DNA from: Merluccius polli
Taxonomy: Eukaryota > Chordata > Actinopteri > Gadiformes > Merlucciidae
Length of the DNA stretch: 64,000 nucleotides
Direction of reading: 5' to 3'
NCBI GenBank assembly: GCA_030340625.1
Contig: JAOPHQ010003977.1
Location: forward strand, 368,501-432,500
In this document: positions 49,749 through 62,039 of the stretch, in pieces
How positions within the stretch are numbered: the stretch's first letter is position 1
How the letters are laid out: each line of letters opens with the position of its first letter
The notes under the pieces: model-generated
Told to the model about the DNA's origin: nothing
The model's input: only the letters and a program-made list of their open reading frames with translations
The model's database searches: none
Program-made: the position numbers and the translations under genes

Positions 49749-50049
49749 AGTCTCCCTGCTAACTCTCTGATGAGGAAGAGGAGAAGGTGATAACGCTCAC
49801 ATGATGAAGAGAGAAAATTACCCTCTTCTTTATTATGAAGAGGGGCGGAAAGCCCTGTTAACCAAACCTCCTACCCTGAGAGGATGAAGAGTTCATCTCC
49901 CTAATAAAACTTTGATATGGAAGGAGGAGGTGAAAACGCTCTCAAGATGAAGAGAGAGAGAGGACAGTTATATAGAGACGGATAATTATCATGAGGAAGA
50001 CTTCAATGGTAAATCCATGCAGGAGCAAACATACATTAAATAAAATAAG

Positions 50050-50050
<1 letters not shown>

Positions 50051-50122
<72 letters not shown>
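50051..50122. repeat. (TG)n microsatellite
   Basis: About 36 TG units, followed by a TTTG-interrupted run. Confidence 0.97.
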
Positions 50123-50126
<4 letters not shown>

Positions 50127-50590
50127 TGTGTGTGTGGACGTGTGTGTGCAAGTCAATTGAAGCATCCCCATTGATAAACGAACACACCTCTGGCAAAATT
50201 GCTTAACAAATAAAAAAATCCATTTATCCCAAAACCTTGAGAAAAGCAATTCAGTTCCTGTTCTGCTATTTAAAGTCCTTGATCTTGTGGAGATGTTAGC
50301 CATTCGTCTGTCAGAACGCCCCAGACTAAAGCACAGGCTGCAGCACTTTTAATGAGTGACACACCGAGAGTCACACCGAGACTTCACCTTGAAATATTAA
50401 TGTCAGTATGACACGATGAAGGGCTCAGTGGGATGTCATTAGCTCACCCCCTTAAACGTACTTTTATTTTGTATCACTCGGAGAGGACCCAGTGGTTACA
50501 GTCATGAAACAAATGAGACTCACCTGAAATATTGAATGGGGCTAGCAAAGGTCCAAACTATGGCTGTATTAAAACTCAGGAATGTGTGAC

Positions 50591-50865
50591 GGTGTGATTG
50601 GTCAATTAACATACCTGGGAGGGAAGGGGGGATTGTGATTGGTCATTTAAAAGAGCTAAGACGGGAGTCAGAATTGTGATTGGTCAATTAAAAGAGCTAA
50701 GACGGGAGTCAGAATTGTGATTGGCCAATTAACATACCTGGGAGAGAAGGCGGGATTGTGATTGGTCAATTAAAAGAGCTAAGAGGGGAGTCAGAATTGG
50801 AATTGGTTAATTAATATGCCTGGGAGGGAAGGTCTGCTGTGATTGGTCAATTAAAAGAGGGGACA
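50591..50865 (-). repeat. 41-bp tandem array of CCAAT boxes (7 units, two alternating types)
   Basis: ATTGG occurs at 50597, 50638, 50679, 50720, 50761, 50802 and 50842, a spacing of 41,41,41,41,41,40 bp. In most units the complement reads GACCAATCAC, which fits the NF-Y consensus. Two unit types of equal length alternate: one continues CAATTAACATACCTGGGAGG, the other CAATTAAAAGAGCTAAGACG then GGAGTCAGAATT. The order is A-B-B-A-B-A-B. Confidence 0.92.
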
Positions 50866-51200
50866 AGTGCTGTGCTGATGAATGGACGCATGTTAGGCTA
50901 CAGTGTTTCTTGCATGCAATTCAGTGGAACGGCTTCAAACATTTGCTGCGTGTTATTGTATCGATTCCTAATGCCTTTCAAACCTCAGTAATCATTTCCA
51001 CACAAATACACACACATAAACACACACGCCCCATCCTATTGGCTGTGATGCGAGTGCATTAGATGTGTATGCTGTCACTAAGACCTGCTTTATGAGCACC
51101 AGGGGGACTGATAAAGGACTGATTGACTCCAGGGCTGATTCAGAGGTAATCAGATAGGTAGATTAACTGTGTGCCTGCCTCATATCCTATAAGACCCCCG

Positions 51201-51206
<6 letters not shown>

Positions 51207-51253
<47 letters not shown>
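51207..51253. repeat. (CA)n microsatellite
   Basis: About 23 CA units, ending 22 bp from the left end of the MITE at 51275. Confidence 0.96.
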
Positions 51254-51260
<7 letters not shown>

Positions 51261-51274
51261 ACCCATTTTCAATG

Positions 51275-51731
51275 AAAGGGCCCCTATTCTACCACCAGGT
51301 GTGAAGTTCATAATAAGGTCTGGCTATAGACCTCATTCACCTAGTGGCCATATTGGTTATTTGGGTGGGGAAACCATGATAATTCAGTGTAGATGCAGTC
51401 TAAATGTTACCTCGGAGGGGAAACAGAATGCAGAACGAAAAATAATGTATTGAGTTTCCAAATAATCCCGAAGGCTTAGCCAACTAATCAATATCGCCCC
51501 GAAGTGAATTAGGTCTATTGCAAGTCATTTCTGTCCTATCCAATCTATCCTATAGTGACATCACAAGTGGGAGTATCCATCCAGATGTATGATGGGTAGA
51601 TTGTCGCAGACTGTACAAACTGGAAGGAGGATTTATCCATCATACATCTGGGTGTGGAGACTCCCACGTGTAATGCCACAAAAGAGTCTTTTTTTTTCTT
51701 AACGCCTGGTGGTAAAATAGGGGCACTTTAA
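51275..51731. mobile_element. MITE, long member of the AAAGGGCCCCTAT family
   Basis: The left end AAAGGGCCCCTATTCTACCA and CCAGGTGT is mirrored by the right end ACGCCTGGTGGTAAAATAGG and GGCACTTTA. An inner inverted pair ATCCAGATGTATGATGG / CCATCATACATCTGGGT suggests nesting. It is related to 18781-18924. Confidence 0.78.
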
Positions 51732-51734
51732 AGA

Positions 51735-52240
51735 CGACAACAAGAGATAACATCAAGAAAGTAAAGAGATAATAGTAGAAAGCACAAGGATACCCACATA
51801 GCCTGCAGGAACCAGAAGACTCTGCGAGCTCATGTTTTATTTGCTCTGGCAGATGTGTCTGGTCCCTCTTAAGTTCAGACAAATTTCCAGTTGACTTGCC
51901 CCGGGTCCGGCCAATTACAACCGTTTATCTAATATGGGCCGGGTTTGATACGATGACAGGGGAGTGCCGTTGAGGCATTTTTGTAAACAACCAAGATGGC
52001 TGCCGCTGGTGTTGCCGCCATTAATACCCCTTGGAAATCGAAAATGAACTGAGAGGTTCCAGACTACGACGCATTTGCAAATTGGTCTTGCGATGTCAGG
52101 CTAATAACCACAACCCTGCCAGCCGAATATCCAATGTGTGTGTATGTGTGTGTGTGCGTGTGTGCGTGCGTCTAATAGGAGCAACCAACCTGAATCGATA
52201 TTGTGTGGATTACCTACTATTCAGAAGATAACCCAGCATG
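51735..52240. other. no gene seen
   Basis: Complex sequence with a short (TG)n at 52135-52170. AAGATGGCTGCCGCTGGTG at 51992 includes an AAGATGGC core (YY1-like), but no gene start is supported. Confidence 0.4.
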
Positions 52241-52249
52241 AACTCAGAC

Positions 52250-52551
52250 TCACACCCACACACACACACACACACACATACACACACAGACTCTCTCCCT
52301 TCTAATGTATTCAGGGTAGTCTCTCTCTCTGTACACTTATCAGTTAATCTAGCAAGGTCAGAAACCTGTTCTCTGATTGATAGCATCAGAATTAAGAGGA
52401 TTCTAGTGGGGAAATTACAACGTCTGCACAATGACCAGAGTATGCCTTATCACAATGTGGCGCCTAATCTCTTTCCCCGTAAGTAAGCACTTGCTAATTC
52501 ACCACACCCACACACATGAACACACACACATGAACACACACAGACACATCA

Positions 52552-52590
<39 letters not shown>

Positions 52591-52635
52591 TAAACACACA
52601 CAGACACACACATAAACACACACAGACACACACAC
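52250..52635. repeat. (CA)n-rich tracts
   Basis: (CA)n at 52254-52287 and a CACATGAACACACACA / CACATAAACACACACAGA compound repeat at 52505-52635. Confidence 0.92.
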
Positions 52636-52639
52636 TCCA

Positions 52640-53600
52640 GGACGTCAGCGACTCCACTGCTACACAATGTTTAAATATTGAGTCTGTACATATTACTACC
52701 TCAGACTGAAAGGCAGTATCAGGTACATTAGTATTCAGCTGAGACCTGAGACCTGGCTTTCCAGTAGCCTACTGTTGATTTAGAAGCAGACTAAGTGGAA
52801 GAATAGATGTGTCCTAATCCTTGGAGATGTCGAATTCCCCTTTTTTTCCCCTTGTTTTTGATTTATTTTGTGATTTGGTGAATGTTTTTGGTAACTCTGG
52901 TACACGTTTTAAAAGACCCCTCCCTCATTAAGACAGTATTCAACATCAACTGAACAGAGCAAGGCTATTCTTTCATGGCATGTGTTTTCTATTTATTTTG
53001 TTATTTTCTTTCTTCTTTGTCCTCATTGGTTCCAGTAAGTGGTCGCGAGTAATTTCAAAATCCAGAAAGACTTCTGTAACAAGGACGCAAACCTCCCATG
53101 TGCTGGGAATTGAAAATACGTGTACTTGTTATTGGAAATACTGGCTCTGATTGGAAAATCTATTGCAGAGACCTGACTCTCATCAGGGGAGAAACGGCAC
53201 AATGTTAAAATAGAGGTCACAGCCTGTGGTACAGCGGGAGGAGCAGCACACTCAAACTGTAACTTCTTTGCTTTGTCACTAATGTGGTAAAAGCAAAAAC
53301 CACAAGTACTACAAACCCCACAGTCAAAAAACATAATTGCCATCACACAAAGCGTCATCATTTTCAAAATCTGAACTCAAATCACAGTGACCAGTGATCC
53401 TCACATGATTGGTTGATGTTGCTGTTGATGTTGTTAATTGGATGGCAGTAATGGTTGAATAATATCCAATATTCTGAATCAGGAAATGACACTACTCGTG
53501 GTAGTGTAGTAAATGGTAAACTATCTGATGAGCTAAGTGGAAGGAAATCGTCATCGACTTTAGGCTATACAATGAGTGACTACGTAACTTTAATGATGTG
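52640..53600. other. no gene seen
   Basis: Intronic sequence. The 114-codon minus frame at 53023-53367 shows no recognised domain. Confidence 0.45.
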
Positions 53601-53604
53601 CTAT

Positions 53605-53700
53605 TTGATCATTTCAGCAGACCCTTTTATCCAATGCAAACCCAGAACATTTCGGTTAGGAGTCAAACACCCAATTTACTAGACTATTCTGCCCCCAAAA
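53605..53700 (-). mobile_element. V-SINE-like fragment
   Basis: TCATTTCAGCAGACCCTTTT and ATCCAATGCAAACC at the left, AGGAGTCAAACACCC and CTAGACTATTCTGCCCC at the right, with the middle deleted. Confidence 0.6.
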
Positions 53701-54002
53701 TGAGAAATATATTCCACTTGGTGGGCACTTTTATTCAAACCTGTATCCATCAGCACATCCATGTAGGTCCCTTTCATGCTACCGTTTCCAGTTAATTTCA
53801 AATAGACTAGTTGAGGAGGTTTGCATATATGTTCATTTCTATGACACATTATCTTCACATTATAAAGATCACCAGATGTCACAGAATAAGAGACCTTTAA
53901 AGGACTAGAGAAGAATCACAAATGCAAAACCATACATGCAAGCAACGGGCGTAGAGACCCACTGTGTACAGAAGGTATTCAACGCAGAACTGTACTTCAC
54001 TT

Positions 54003-54110
54003 AAACCTTTTGACCACCGCCACCTCCATCACCACCACCTCCCCCACTACAACCACACCTCCACCACCACCAACTCCTTCACCTCCATCACCATCACCGC
54101 CACCATTGGA
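54003..54110. repeat. (CCA)n-type tract downstream of exon A donor
   Basis: CACCACCTCCATCACCACCA-type sequence. On the gene strand it is a GGT/GGA/GTG-rich run starting about 5-15 nt into the intron, a context typical of G-triplet intronic splicing enhancers. Confidence 0.85.
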
Positions 54111-54115
54111 CTCAC

Positions 54116-54332
54116 CAGCTTCCCGGGAGAGCTGCATGAAGGCGTCCACGCCCTTCTCGCCGTAGCTGCCCTCCGAGGCCACAGTGGAGACGTAGTTCCA
54201 GCCCATGGTCTTCACAATGTCCACCATGGCCTGGGCCTGGAAGCTGTCCGGGGGAACCACCCGAGAGAAGAAGTCATAGCGCCGGTCGTCGCTCAACTCT
54301 GGGGCCGTGGATGCGTAGCTGATCTGTGGAAT
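54116..54332 (-). CDS. grm7: group III metabotropic glutamate receptor (grm7-like), ligand-domain exon A
   Basis: Internal coding exon of 217 bp, read from 54332 down to 54116. It opens in phase 0 with IPQISYASTAPELSD and ends one base into a Gly codon. The acceptor is CTCCAG before 54332 and the donor is G|GTGAGT at 54115. The 72 complete codons cover the lobe-crossing part of the Venus flytrap glutamate-binding domain. Residues lining the amino-acid pocket in this family are visible: Ser/Thr of SYAST, Asp of VVPPD and Tyr of GSYGEKG. SDDRRYDFF, PPDSFQAQAM, DIVK and GSYGEK are the forms I know from mGluR7, whereas mGluR4/6/8 have SDN/SDS, SYQ or TYQ, DIVR and YGES. In this family the receptor is a presynaptic Gi/o-coupled glutamate sensor. 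The exon sits in repeats: a (CT)n tract directly upstream and a GGT-rich stretch directly downstream, both on the gene strand. Confidence 0.93.
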
Positions 54333-54335
54333 CTG

Positions 54336-54341
54336 GAGAGA

Positions 54342-54395
<54 letters not shown>
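54336..54395. repeat. (GA)n microsatellite forming the exon A polypyrimidine tract
   Basis: GA repeat with GGG interruptions. On the gene strand it is (CT)n, ending CTCCAG at the exon A acceptor. Confidence 0.95.
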
Positions 54396-54398
<3 letters not shown>

Positions 54399-54514
54399 GA
54401 GATTTTAAAGAAATTGTGAACAATTTTTATTCAATTGTATTTTTTGGTATATTTGTGTATCTTATTTAACTTTTTGTGCTTTGACAATGTAAATGTGCAA
54501 ATAAGCCCTTTGAA

Positions 54515-54857
54515 TTTGAGAGAGAGAGAGAGAGATGTTTACTTTTTATTGTTTTGTTTTTTTATTGTTTCTCATTGTTTGTTGCATTTTATTGCTTTGG
54601 TAATAAAAGTTTCATGGCAATAAAGCATTTTAAATTTGATTGAGAGAAAGAGGGGAGAGAGAGAAGGAGAGAGGCACAGATATAAAGAAAGAAAGGGGGG
54701 GATGAGAGAGATGGGAAGAGAAAGGGGGGTGGAGACCAGTTCCAGAGAGAGAGAGTTTTGTTTGTTGTTGGTTTTTTGATTTTATTGCTGTGGCAATGAC
54801 ACTTGCATGGCAATGAAGCATTTTGAATTTGGATGAGGGATAGAGAAAGGAAACGAT

Positions 54858-54915
<58 letters not shown>

Positions 54916-54970
54916 GGGGGGGGGGGGGAGGAAGAGAGATAGAGATGATAGATAGAAAGAAAGAGAGGGA
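54515..54970. repeat. GA-rich cluster with poly-G run
   Basis: GA runs at 54518-54535, 54648-54672 and 54861-54904, then G24 at 54905-54928. TTTTATTG(C/T)...GCAATGAAGCATTTT(A/G)AATTT segments between them occur twice (about 54590-54640 and 54780-54832), so the region is a partial tandem duplication. Confidence 0.85.
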
Positions 54971-54974
54971 GGGT

Positions 54975-55720
54975 GAGAAACATGGATAAAGAAAGAGGGA
55001 CACAGAAAACATGATTTTCCTCTCCTAGAAAATGTAAGGTTCATTTTACTAGGTCAACTTACGCTTGTCTCTTGGCTCATGAGAGTGTAAAGTGATGCAA
55101 TTTCAACACGACGCGCCTGTCACAAAACAATAATAGATTTTCTATGGAATGTCACAGTTTTGCATAATGTTAAGCAGCTGTCAAGGCTTTGCAGCACAAC
55201 TTGCAAGCAACCTCCAAGCAAATTACAGGAAAACTATAATTTGCGGTCCATAAACTTGTTACTGGATTTTGGTTCTGAGAGAAGCTAATTATGTTTTAAA
55301 TGGTGTTGGAAGGCATTACATAGGTAATGAGATGAACGTATTAAATGATTTAACCCTCTTTCTAACCTCTTCCTTATATTCACCAAACGTGTAAATTGTT
55401 CCTGAATACAAGGGTTATCTATAAAACGTTGATAACATGCGACCCCTATTTACAAGGTATTCCGATAGAGACGCTAAACAGTAAAGGTGAGGAGAGTAAT
55501 TACGTGTCAAGTTTGAGGCAGAGGTCAGGGACTATTTGACCTTTGATGTCTTCACTTTTTTCCCCTTCGGTAGAAAAATAACTAAATATAAAAAAAGAAA
55601 GAAATATATTAAAAAAAGAACGCCCTAAAAAATCCCTTCAGTTGGAGATCATGTAAATATTGACTCAAATTAGACCTGTGATCTCTCTTAGCTTGAAGCG
55701 CCACAGACACTTACTACTCA
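54975..55720. other. no gene seen
   Basis: AT-rich sequence with an A/G-rich stretch at 55570-55630. No earlier receptor exon was found here or beyond. Confidence 0.5.
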
Positions 55721-55739
55721 CACATCGATTCTTCCTGTG

Positions 55740-55820
55740 TACACATGCACACTTTCAAACCGAGCACACTCCCTCCCACATGAACACACACACATACACA
55801 TGCACACACGCGCACATACA
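55740..55820. repeat. (CA)n-rich stretch
   Basis: Degenerate CACACATG units. Confidence 0.8.
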
Positions 55821-55940
55821 CATTAGCATTTAATCATACTGTAGCTGCTAGATAAAAAAAACAAATGGTCGAAGACAAGACAAGCCTGGCGTTTTAGTAG
55901 ATAGCGTGAATGAAGTAAACATTTATCTTTGGTAAATTCA

Positions 55941-55942
<2 letters not shown>

Positions 55943-55980
<38 letters not shown>
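55943..55980. repeat. (TA)n microsatellite
   Basis: About 19 TA units. Confidence 0.95.
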
Positions 55981-55983
<3 letters not shown>

Positions 55984-55984
55984 A

Positions 55985-57200
55985 TGCTTGAATATGTACT
56001 GACAATGACACATTACTATGTATCACAGGTTATCAGAGGACGCTGGTCCATAGAGGCAGAGGAGGTTGCTCCTCCTTTATTTTTGGAAGGCAGAACATAA
56101 TAAAGAATAATTGGTTGAAATAGACCATTACCAAATCTCAGTATCATTGATCAAATATTTTTTCCATCTCCTTTGGAAAAAAAATCCATTATTGAAATTC
56201 TGATTAAAATATAAAAATAGACTTTCATGGCAGTTTGCTGGCTAGATGCTGGAATACTAATAATAGCTAATGGATGCAACTCAGACCAGAAAATGACATG
56301 GTGAATGATGTACTGCCGACCCCATTTCATTCTTTGCCATACCAACAAAAAACGTGGAAATAAAATGGGATCAAACCAAGATCCATCCAGCTTCACATGT
56401 GATCTGTCTCACATCCTTCTGCAGCGCTCTGGGGCCACCAACGTCTCAACTCTCCATCTCCATCAACTCTAATGATTTCAGTTGAGCCCTTCACTACCCT
56501 TCCTCTGCTCTCCATCTGAATCAGCCAAACCAGCAGAGCACGGTGAGTATCTTCTGTTTCATACATTTTGTTCTCAAATGAGCACGATGTTCAAAAGCTA
56601 GATGGCATCAATACTAGCTGGTGTGATCATATGAAAGCTAATTCTGTGTAAGGAAGTCTGAATTTGTCACTAGTCACACAAACAACGCAAGTTTGCCAAC
56701 ACTACACAGAGTAGCCTATGACTTGTAAACATGTTTGTGTGTGTGTGTGTGTGTGTGTTTGTGTATTTTACAGAATACATCGTGGGATCATAAAAAATGT
56801 TGACCCTTGCTCAAAACATGATGTATTTGATGAATAAATGTGGCGTACACAAAAAAGATGCCTCCTGTCCTCCCCAATTTCTAAAAGGTTAGGGGGACTA
56901 AGTCAGCAGGTCTACCCAGAGAGAGCGAATGTCTCCTGGGTTAGCTCAGGGGCAAGACCTGGTCGTGGAGCACTGGAAGTAGCGTTAGCAATGTTAGCAT
57001 CAGCGGTCTAGCCACTGCCCCAGGCGTTTTCCGGAGCAGCAGCGGTTCAAATGGGGGCCGTCCTTGAACACGTAACAGGGATGTGTTTAAAGCTGCATGG
57101 CCTATGACTCAAAAAGCCATCCCAGCAGCCCCCACATGCCCCCGTACTCCGGGTCACACGGGCCCACTCTACCATCTTCAGGTTTCACACATATGTAGCG
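55985..57200. other. no gene; possible SINE head
   Basis: Mixed sequence with (TG)n at 56737-56760. At 56940-57045 GGTTAGCTCAGGGGCAAG and GGTTCAAATGGGG resemble Pol III A and B boxes about 90 bp apart. The intervening sequence does not fold as a tRNA that I can recognise. Confidence 0.35.
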
Positions 57201-57214
57201 GAAATGCCTCACAC

Positions 57215-57360
<146 letters not shown>

Positions 57361-57633
57361 GACATGCACACTTACAGCACACACACAGATATGCACACAT
57401 ACACTCACAAGCACACACATGCAGTCTTTGCATGGTACAAATAAACATGCACACACTCATACACATGGAAAAAATACATGCACTCACAATATGCACACAC
57501 ACAGACACGCGCACATGCACACACATACCAACACAAATGCACAGCAGGGTGCAGCTCTGTGCTGATTGTGAGGTGGAAACACTACAGCTACTACAGACAA
57601 CCATCATCAACCTGCTGGTCAGGTTTCAGCATT

Positions 57634-57724
<91 letters not shown>

Positions 57725-57811
57725 ACAGCTTTGAAATAATACCAAGCACTCTTGCAACCTTGGTCACTGTATTTATGAGTGTGAATAATGTAAGGCCCCA
57801 CACACAAGCTT

Positions 57812-57902
<91 letters not shown>
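57634..57902. repeat. (CT)n-(CA)n and second (CA)n
   Basis: (CT)n 57634-57682 abuts (CA)n 57683-57721. After a 90-bp spacer a further (CA)n runs 57812-57902. Opposite-strand Val/Cys frames are by-products. Confidence 0.97.
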
Positions 57903-57904
<2 letters not shown>

Positions 57905-58179
57905 GTGTGTAGGGCAGTGATACAGTGCATACTGTGGCAGGTTGATTACAGTTACTGTTATATTGCCCATTATTATGTGTGCTACGGTGGCAGAGAGTGG
58001 ACATACAGTACAACACAGCGCTAGGCTACAATATTGATATAGATATAGGCTACACACAGTGGGCACATGAAAAGTGGGGACAGGCATAATCTGCAGAGGG
58101 AACACTAAATAAAAACAGTATACAATGCAACTCAGAGACACATAAACAAATGGAGGGATAAATAAAAAAGAAAGGACAG

Positions 58180-58285
58180 AGATAATGAAATAAAGAGAGA
58201 AAGAAAAGAACAAAAGGTAGAAAAATAGAAAAATAAGAAAGAAAGAAAAGAAAGAAAGAAAGAAATATAGAGAAAGAAAAAAAAA
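58180..58285. repeat. (GAAA)n / A-G-rich tract
   Basis: GAAAGAAAAGAAAG-type units. The Phe/Leu-rich minus frames are by-products. Confidence 0.92.
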
Positions 58286-58679
58286 AGAAAAGAAAAACAC
58301 TCATAGCAAAGTGTTGATTCAAAGCCCTTTAGCACAGCATTAGTCACATGAGCCATCTTGTTATTTCTACCTTGTCATCATTAGTTAGTGAGAAGACATT
58401 TGACAAAACAAAGCTTTGTAAACGACTTTGAAGAGACCACCTATAGGTGCTGTCTGTTTCACAATAAACGTAAAAGTGAAACATTCAGGTTAAGAAAGTA
58501 AAAGCTATCCCCAGTATTGTTATGCAGTACGTAATGTAATTTCATTTAAAATTCAGTTCTGTTTAGTGTACGAGTAGAACTAGAAAGTGGCAGGAGCTTT
58601 ACTTTCCGGACTTAACTAACCACACTTACCAGCTTAAAAGAAACCCGGTGACAAGGAGGGGAAGAGAAATAAAGGACAG

Positions 58680-58745
58680 GGTTGAGAAGAGAGAGACAGA
58701 TAGTGGAGGAGGAGGTGGGGGAGGAGGTGGGGGAGGAGGAGAGAG
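58680..58745 (+). other. G-quadruplex-prone (GGA/GGGGG) tract
   Basis: Repeated GGAGGAGGTGGGGGAGGAGG on the plus strand at about 58703-58742 gives many closely spaced G runs, within a purine-rich region. Confidence 0.6.
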
Positions 58746-58999
58746 TAAAATAGGTTAATATGTACCCCAAAAACCCACAGGGAAAACAAATAGTGTCTGT
58801 AGGAGCGGCCTCCGTGCAATGGCAATTTCTGCTGTCAGAAATTGCCGTCGAGTGGACAGCCTGCATCTACCTTCATCCATACCTCACCCCCCCCCCCCAA
58901 AAAAAAAACAACAACAACAAAAAAAACCTCACATCTTCTCCAGGTCCTACACTTCAGCACACAACGACAGGAGCAATTTCAAAAGGCCACAAGATCTCT

Positions 59000-61080
59000 C
59001 CTGTTGCTGAACGATGGCTGTAAGCGAACAATACTTCTTTCTTTCATCGCTTTTGTTTGGCGTTTTTTGTATTTTTCTTTTTTTAAAGGTGCTCCTCAAA
59101 GCTCATACTAGAGACTAGAGACATGGACCAAGGATCTGTGGAGGCATTTCCTCATTATTTTATATTTTTTGTGTTTGTTTTAAAAGGTTTTCCTCAAAGC
59201 TGATATGATATGTAATAACCGTGTTCACTCCAAACACAAAGCGTTCACAAGTCACGTTTGTAAGGAAGTGTTCTTTGACACCACATCTTGTTGGCGTATC
59301 CAGTTTAGGTAGGGATCTAAGCTGCCAAGTGTCTATATGGGTTTATATAATGAAGACCTAAAGTTCATACATTATATATTGCATATGACTTTCATTATGT
59401 TTTGACTTTGCCTTTACCACTGAACTTAATGTATTTTAGAGTTACCCGGTGGGCCACTGCTACCTTAAAAGGACATTAAGGTAACAGAGAATTGTGTCTG
59501 CTTTGTGTCTCCTGCATGTTGTAATTTGTTTAATTCTTAAATGTATTGATTTGTTTATTGTGTGTTGGTTTAGTGCCATGTCAGACAGCAGACCCGAGCA
59601 GTAAGACTGCAGGTCTTGGTCAACATCATTAGGTATCCATTTTTTCTGGTTCCTGCTTTAACATAAAGGTCAACTTAATTTTGACAACTGTGAATAGGAT
59701 GCAACTAAATTCTAAATGTCTATTTTATATATGTGCTGTAGAGCCACATAACCACTGTTTTCCCTTGGTACAGAAATAATATTTGCTGGCCTGTTACTGC
59801 TAATCTCTGGTGCCTGGTATTGTGCAGACTATCATTTGTATATTTGTTTTCTTTCCCATTAAAACTAAGAGTGCCGTGTTAAACTTAAGTGTGCCGTGTT
59901 AAACTAAAGTGTGCGGGGTTACTTGCATTCCACGTTGGACTGTTATAATTTCTGACTTTCTTCATACCCCCTTTTCAATATCAACAGTAAAGTGTTTACA
60001 ATTTTATTGTAAAATAAATGTTATAGTCTTGTAAGCAAAAGCCTCGAATCCTTTCCTTCATTGGAAAATCTGTGTGGGAACCATTAAATAGTAGTTTGGT
60101 TTGGGTCTGTCACCCTAATGAGAGTGGTGTTGCATTGGGCTGAATAAGCTATTGTTAATAAGGGTCACAATAGGAGGAACATGAATTTGTGGACAACTTT
60201 TGTCCTTTATTAGTGTGTTTTTTTGCGTGTTATCTTTAAAGTTAGTTCTCAAAGCTAAAAATAGAAACAACTTGAATCTGTGGAGACGTTCCGTCCTTGA
60301 AGAAGGTCCAGAGGGCTTTCCTTACTTCAGATCATTGGTTGCATTCCAGAGCTTTGGATTGAGAAAATAAAAGCCTTCTTGGATGTTTGTTTTTCCAAAA
60401 TACAAGTACCCCTCAGATATTATTTGACATCTGTATAATATTGTTTGCGATTAATTTCTTCACTTTGGGCTATCATGTCACCTTCAGACAATCATCTAAA
60501 GCAAAGCAGCAGCACCCTCTAATTTCCAAGTCACTCATCTGAAAACAGCCACGCCTCAAATGTAGGGACAAGTGGAACTGGCTCACCCCTCCACTCTCTC
60601 CAACCAGTTTCTCTCTTCTTAAACCCACTTGCTCTCTTTTTCTCTCCCTCTCTCTTTTCTGCCCCTCTACCACTCAGTCTTTCTCTCTGTTTGCCCCCCC
60701 CATCTCCCTTTCTCTCTCATTCTCTGTGTGTCTTAGGGAACGTATTAATCATTTTTTAGAAAACCACATTTTCAAACCCCCTAGCCAAGGTCGAGTTAGC
60801 ACAAAACAGCATGTTCCTATTCATCACATATCACCACTTTGACCCACCCCCCCCTGTCTCTCTATGAAGTCTTAGTTCACAGAAAACACTTGCCATTTTT
60901 TCAGAAGGACCAGAACGTACAGTGCTGTACTGAAACACAACCGCTGGGAATCAAGATGAGTTAAAGACATGTTGGGGCTAGGAAAACCACAACATTAGGG
61001 AGCAGTTGTGAAGACTTTAGGTTGAGAGAGAGAGCAGTTAGAGAGAGAGCCGTTTATATTGTATGAAATAATCCATATTT
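59000..61080. other. no gene seen
   Basis: AT-rich intronic or flanking sequence. Three short direct repeats of GTGCCGTGTTAAACT-type occur at 59870-59930, and a CT-rich stretch at 60590-60725. No coding exon is recognised. Confidence 0.45.
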
Positions 61081-61310
61081 AGATGTTACTGGACTAGGGG
61101 GAGACAACAACGTGCAGCAAACTAGTGGTGTGATATTAATCGCTCGATCTCTTTCTGTCTCCCTCTCTCCATCCATCCATCATCTCTGTGTTTATCTGCG
61201 TGTCTCCGTCGCACTAAATCACTCAATAAGATTATCAGATGAGAGGAGAAATACAACCACAAAAAGCTGCAGTATACTAACAGCACGGCTCCACATGGAA
61301 TATCTTTGTG

Positions 61311-61334
61311 CGTGTGTGTGTGTGCGGTGGTATG

Positions 61335-61401
<67 letters not shown>
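61311..61401. repeat. (TG)n microsatellite
   Basis: About 43 TG units with GCG and GGTA interruptions at the 5' side. Confidence 0.97.
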
Positions 61402-61403
<2 letters not shown>

Positions 61404-61654
61404 TATTTGACAAATGATCTGGATCACGACTGACTTCCTAATTCAACCCATCCGTTCCCATCCCCACCATACAACTATCTCCGTCCATCTCTCTGCCTCT
61501 CACACACACACACACATACACACATACACACACATTCATCTATTTCCCTCCACAAGCCAGACAGGGTAAAGGTTGCTACCTTGACGACTTCCATAAAACA
61601 CGACCAGAGAGGCTACCTGGCAACTGCTAAAGCTGCAGTGATTCGTGGAGGGGC

Positions 61655-61920
61655 GGTGGGGGTGGGGGGGGGGGGGGGGGGAAACATGGAGGCAGGAGAA
61701 AAGGAAAGCGGGAGGGAGGTGAGGAGGGGAGAAGGTGGAAGAGGAAGGAGGAGAAAGTAGTAATTGGAAGAGGCGTGCGAGAGGAAGAGGAGGTGGATGA
61801 TGTGGGGAGAGGACGTCGGGGCAGAGGAGGTGAATGTGGAGGTGGTGGAGGAGGGGGAAGGAGGAGGGAGTGGGGGAGGAGGATGTAGGCGAGGAGAAGG
61901 TGGAGACAGCAGGGGGTGGT
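61655..61920. repeat. G-rich tract with poly-G and (GGA)n
   Basis: G-run of about 19 near 61663-61681, then GGA/GGTGGA-rich purine sequence. It encodes Pro/Ser frames on the minus strand as by-products. Confidence 0.85.
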
Positions 61921-62039
61921 TGGACACGAAAACACAATCTGAGCTTTAAGGCCAACACCAAGACAGCACCTATTGATCTGACAGGAAGGTTTGTGTGTGT
62001 GTGTGTGTGCTTGTATGTGTGTGTGTGTGCATAGGCGTA

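Noticed and set aside
56940..57045. tRNA gene
   Set aside because: A- and B-box-like phrases are present but no cloverleaf could be drawn; at most a SINE head.
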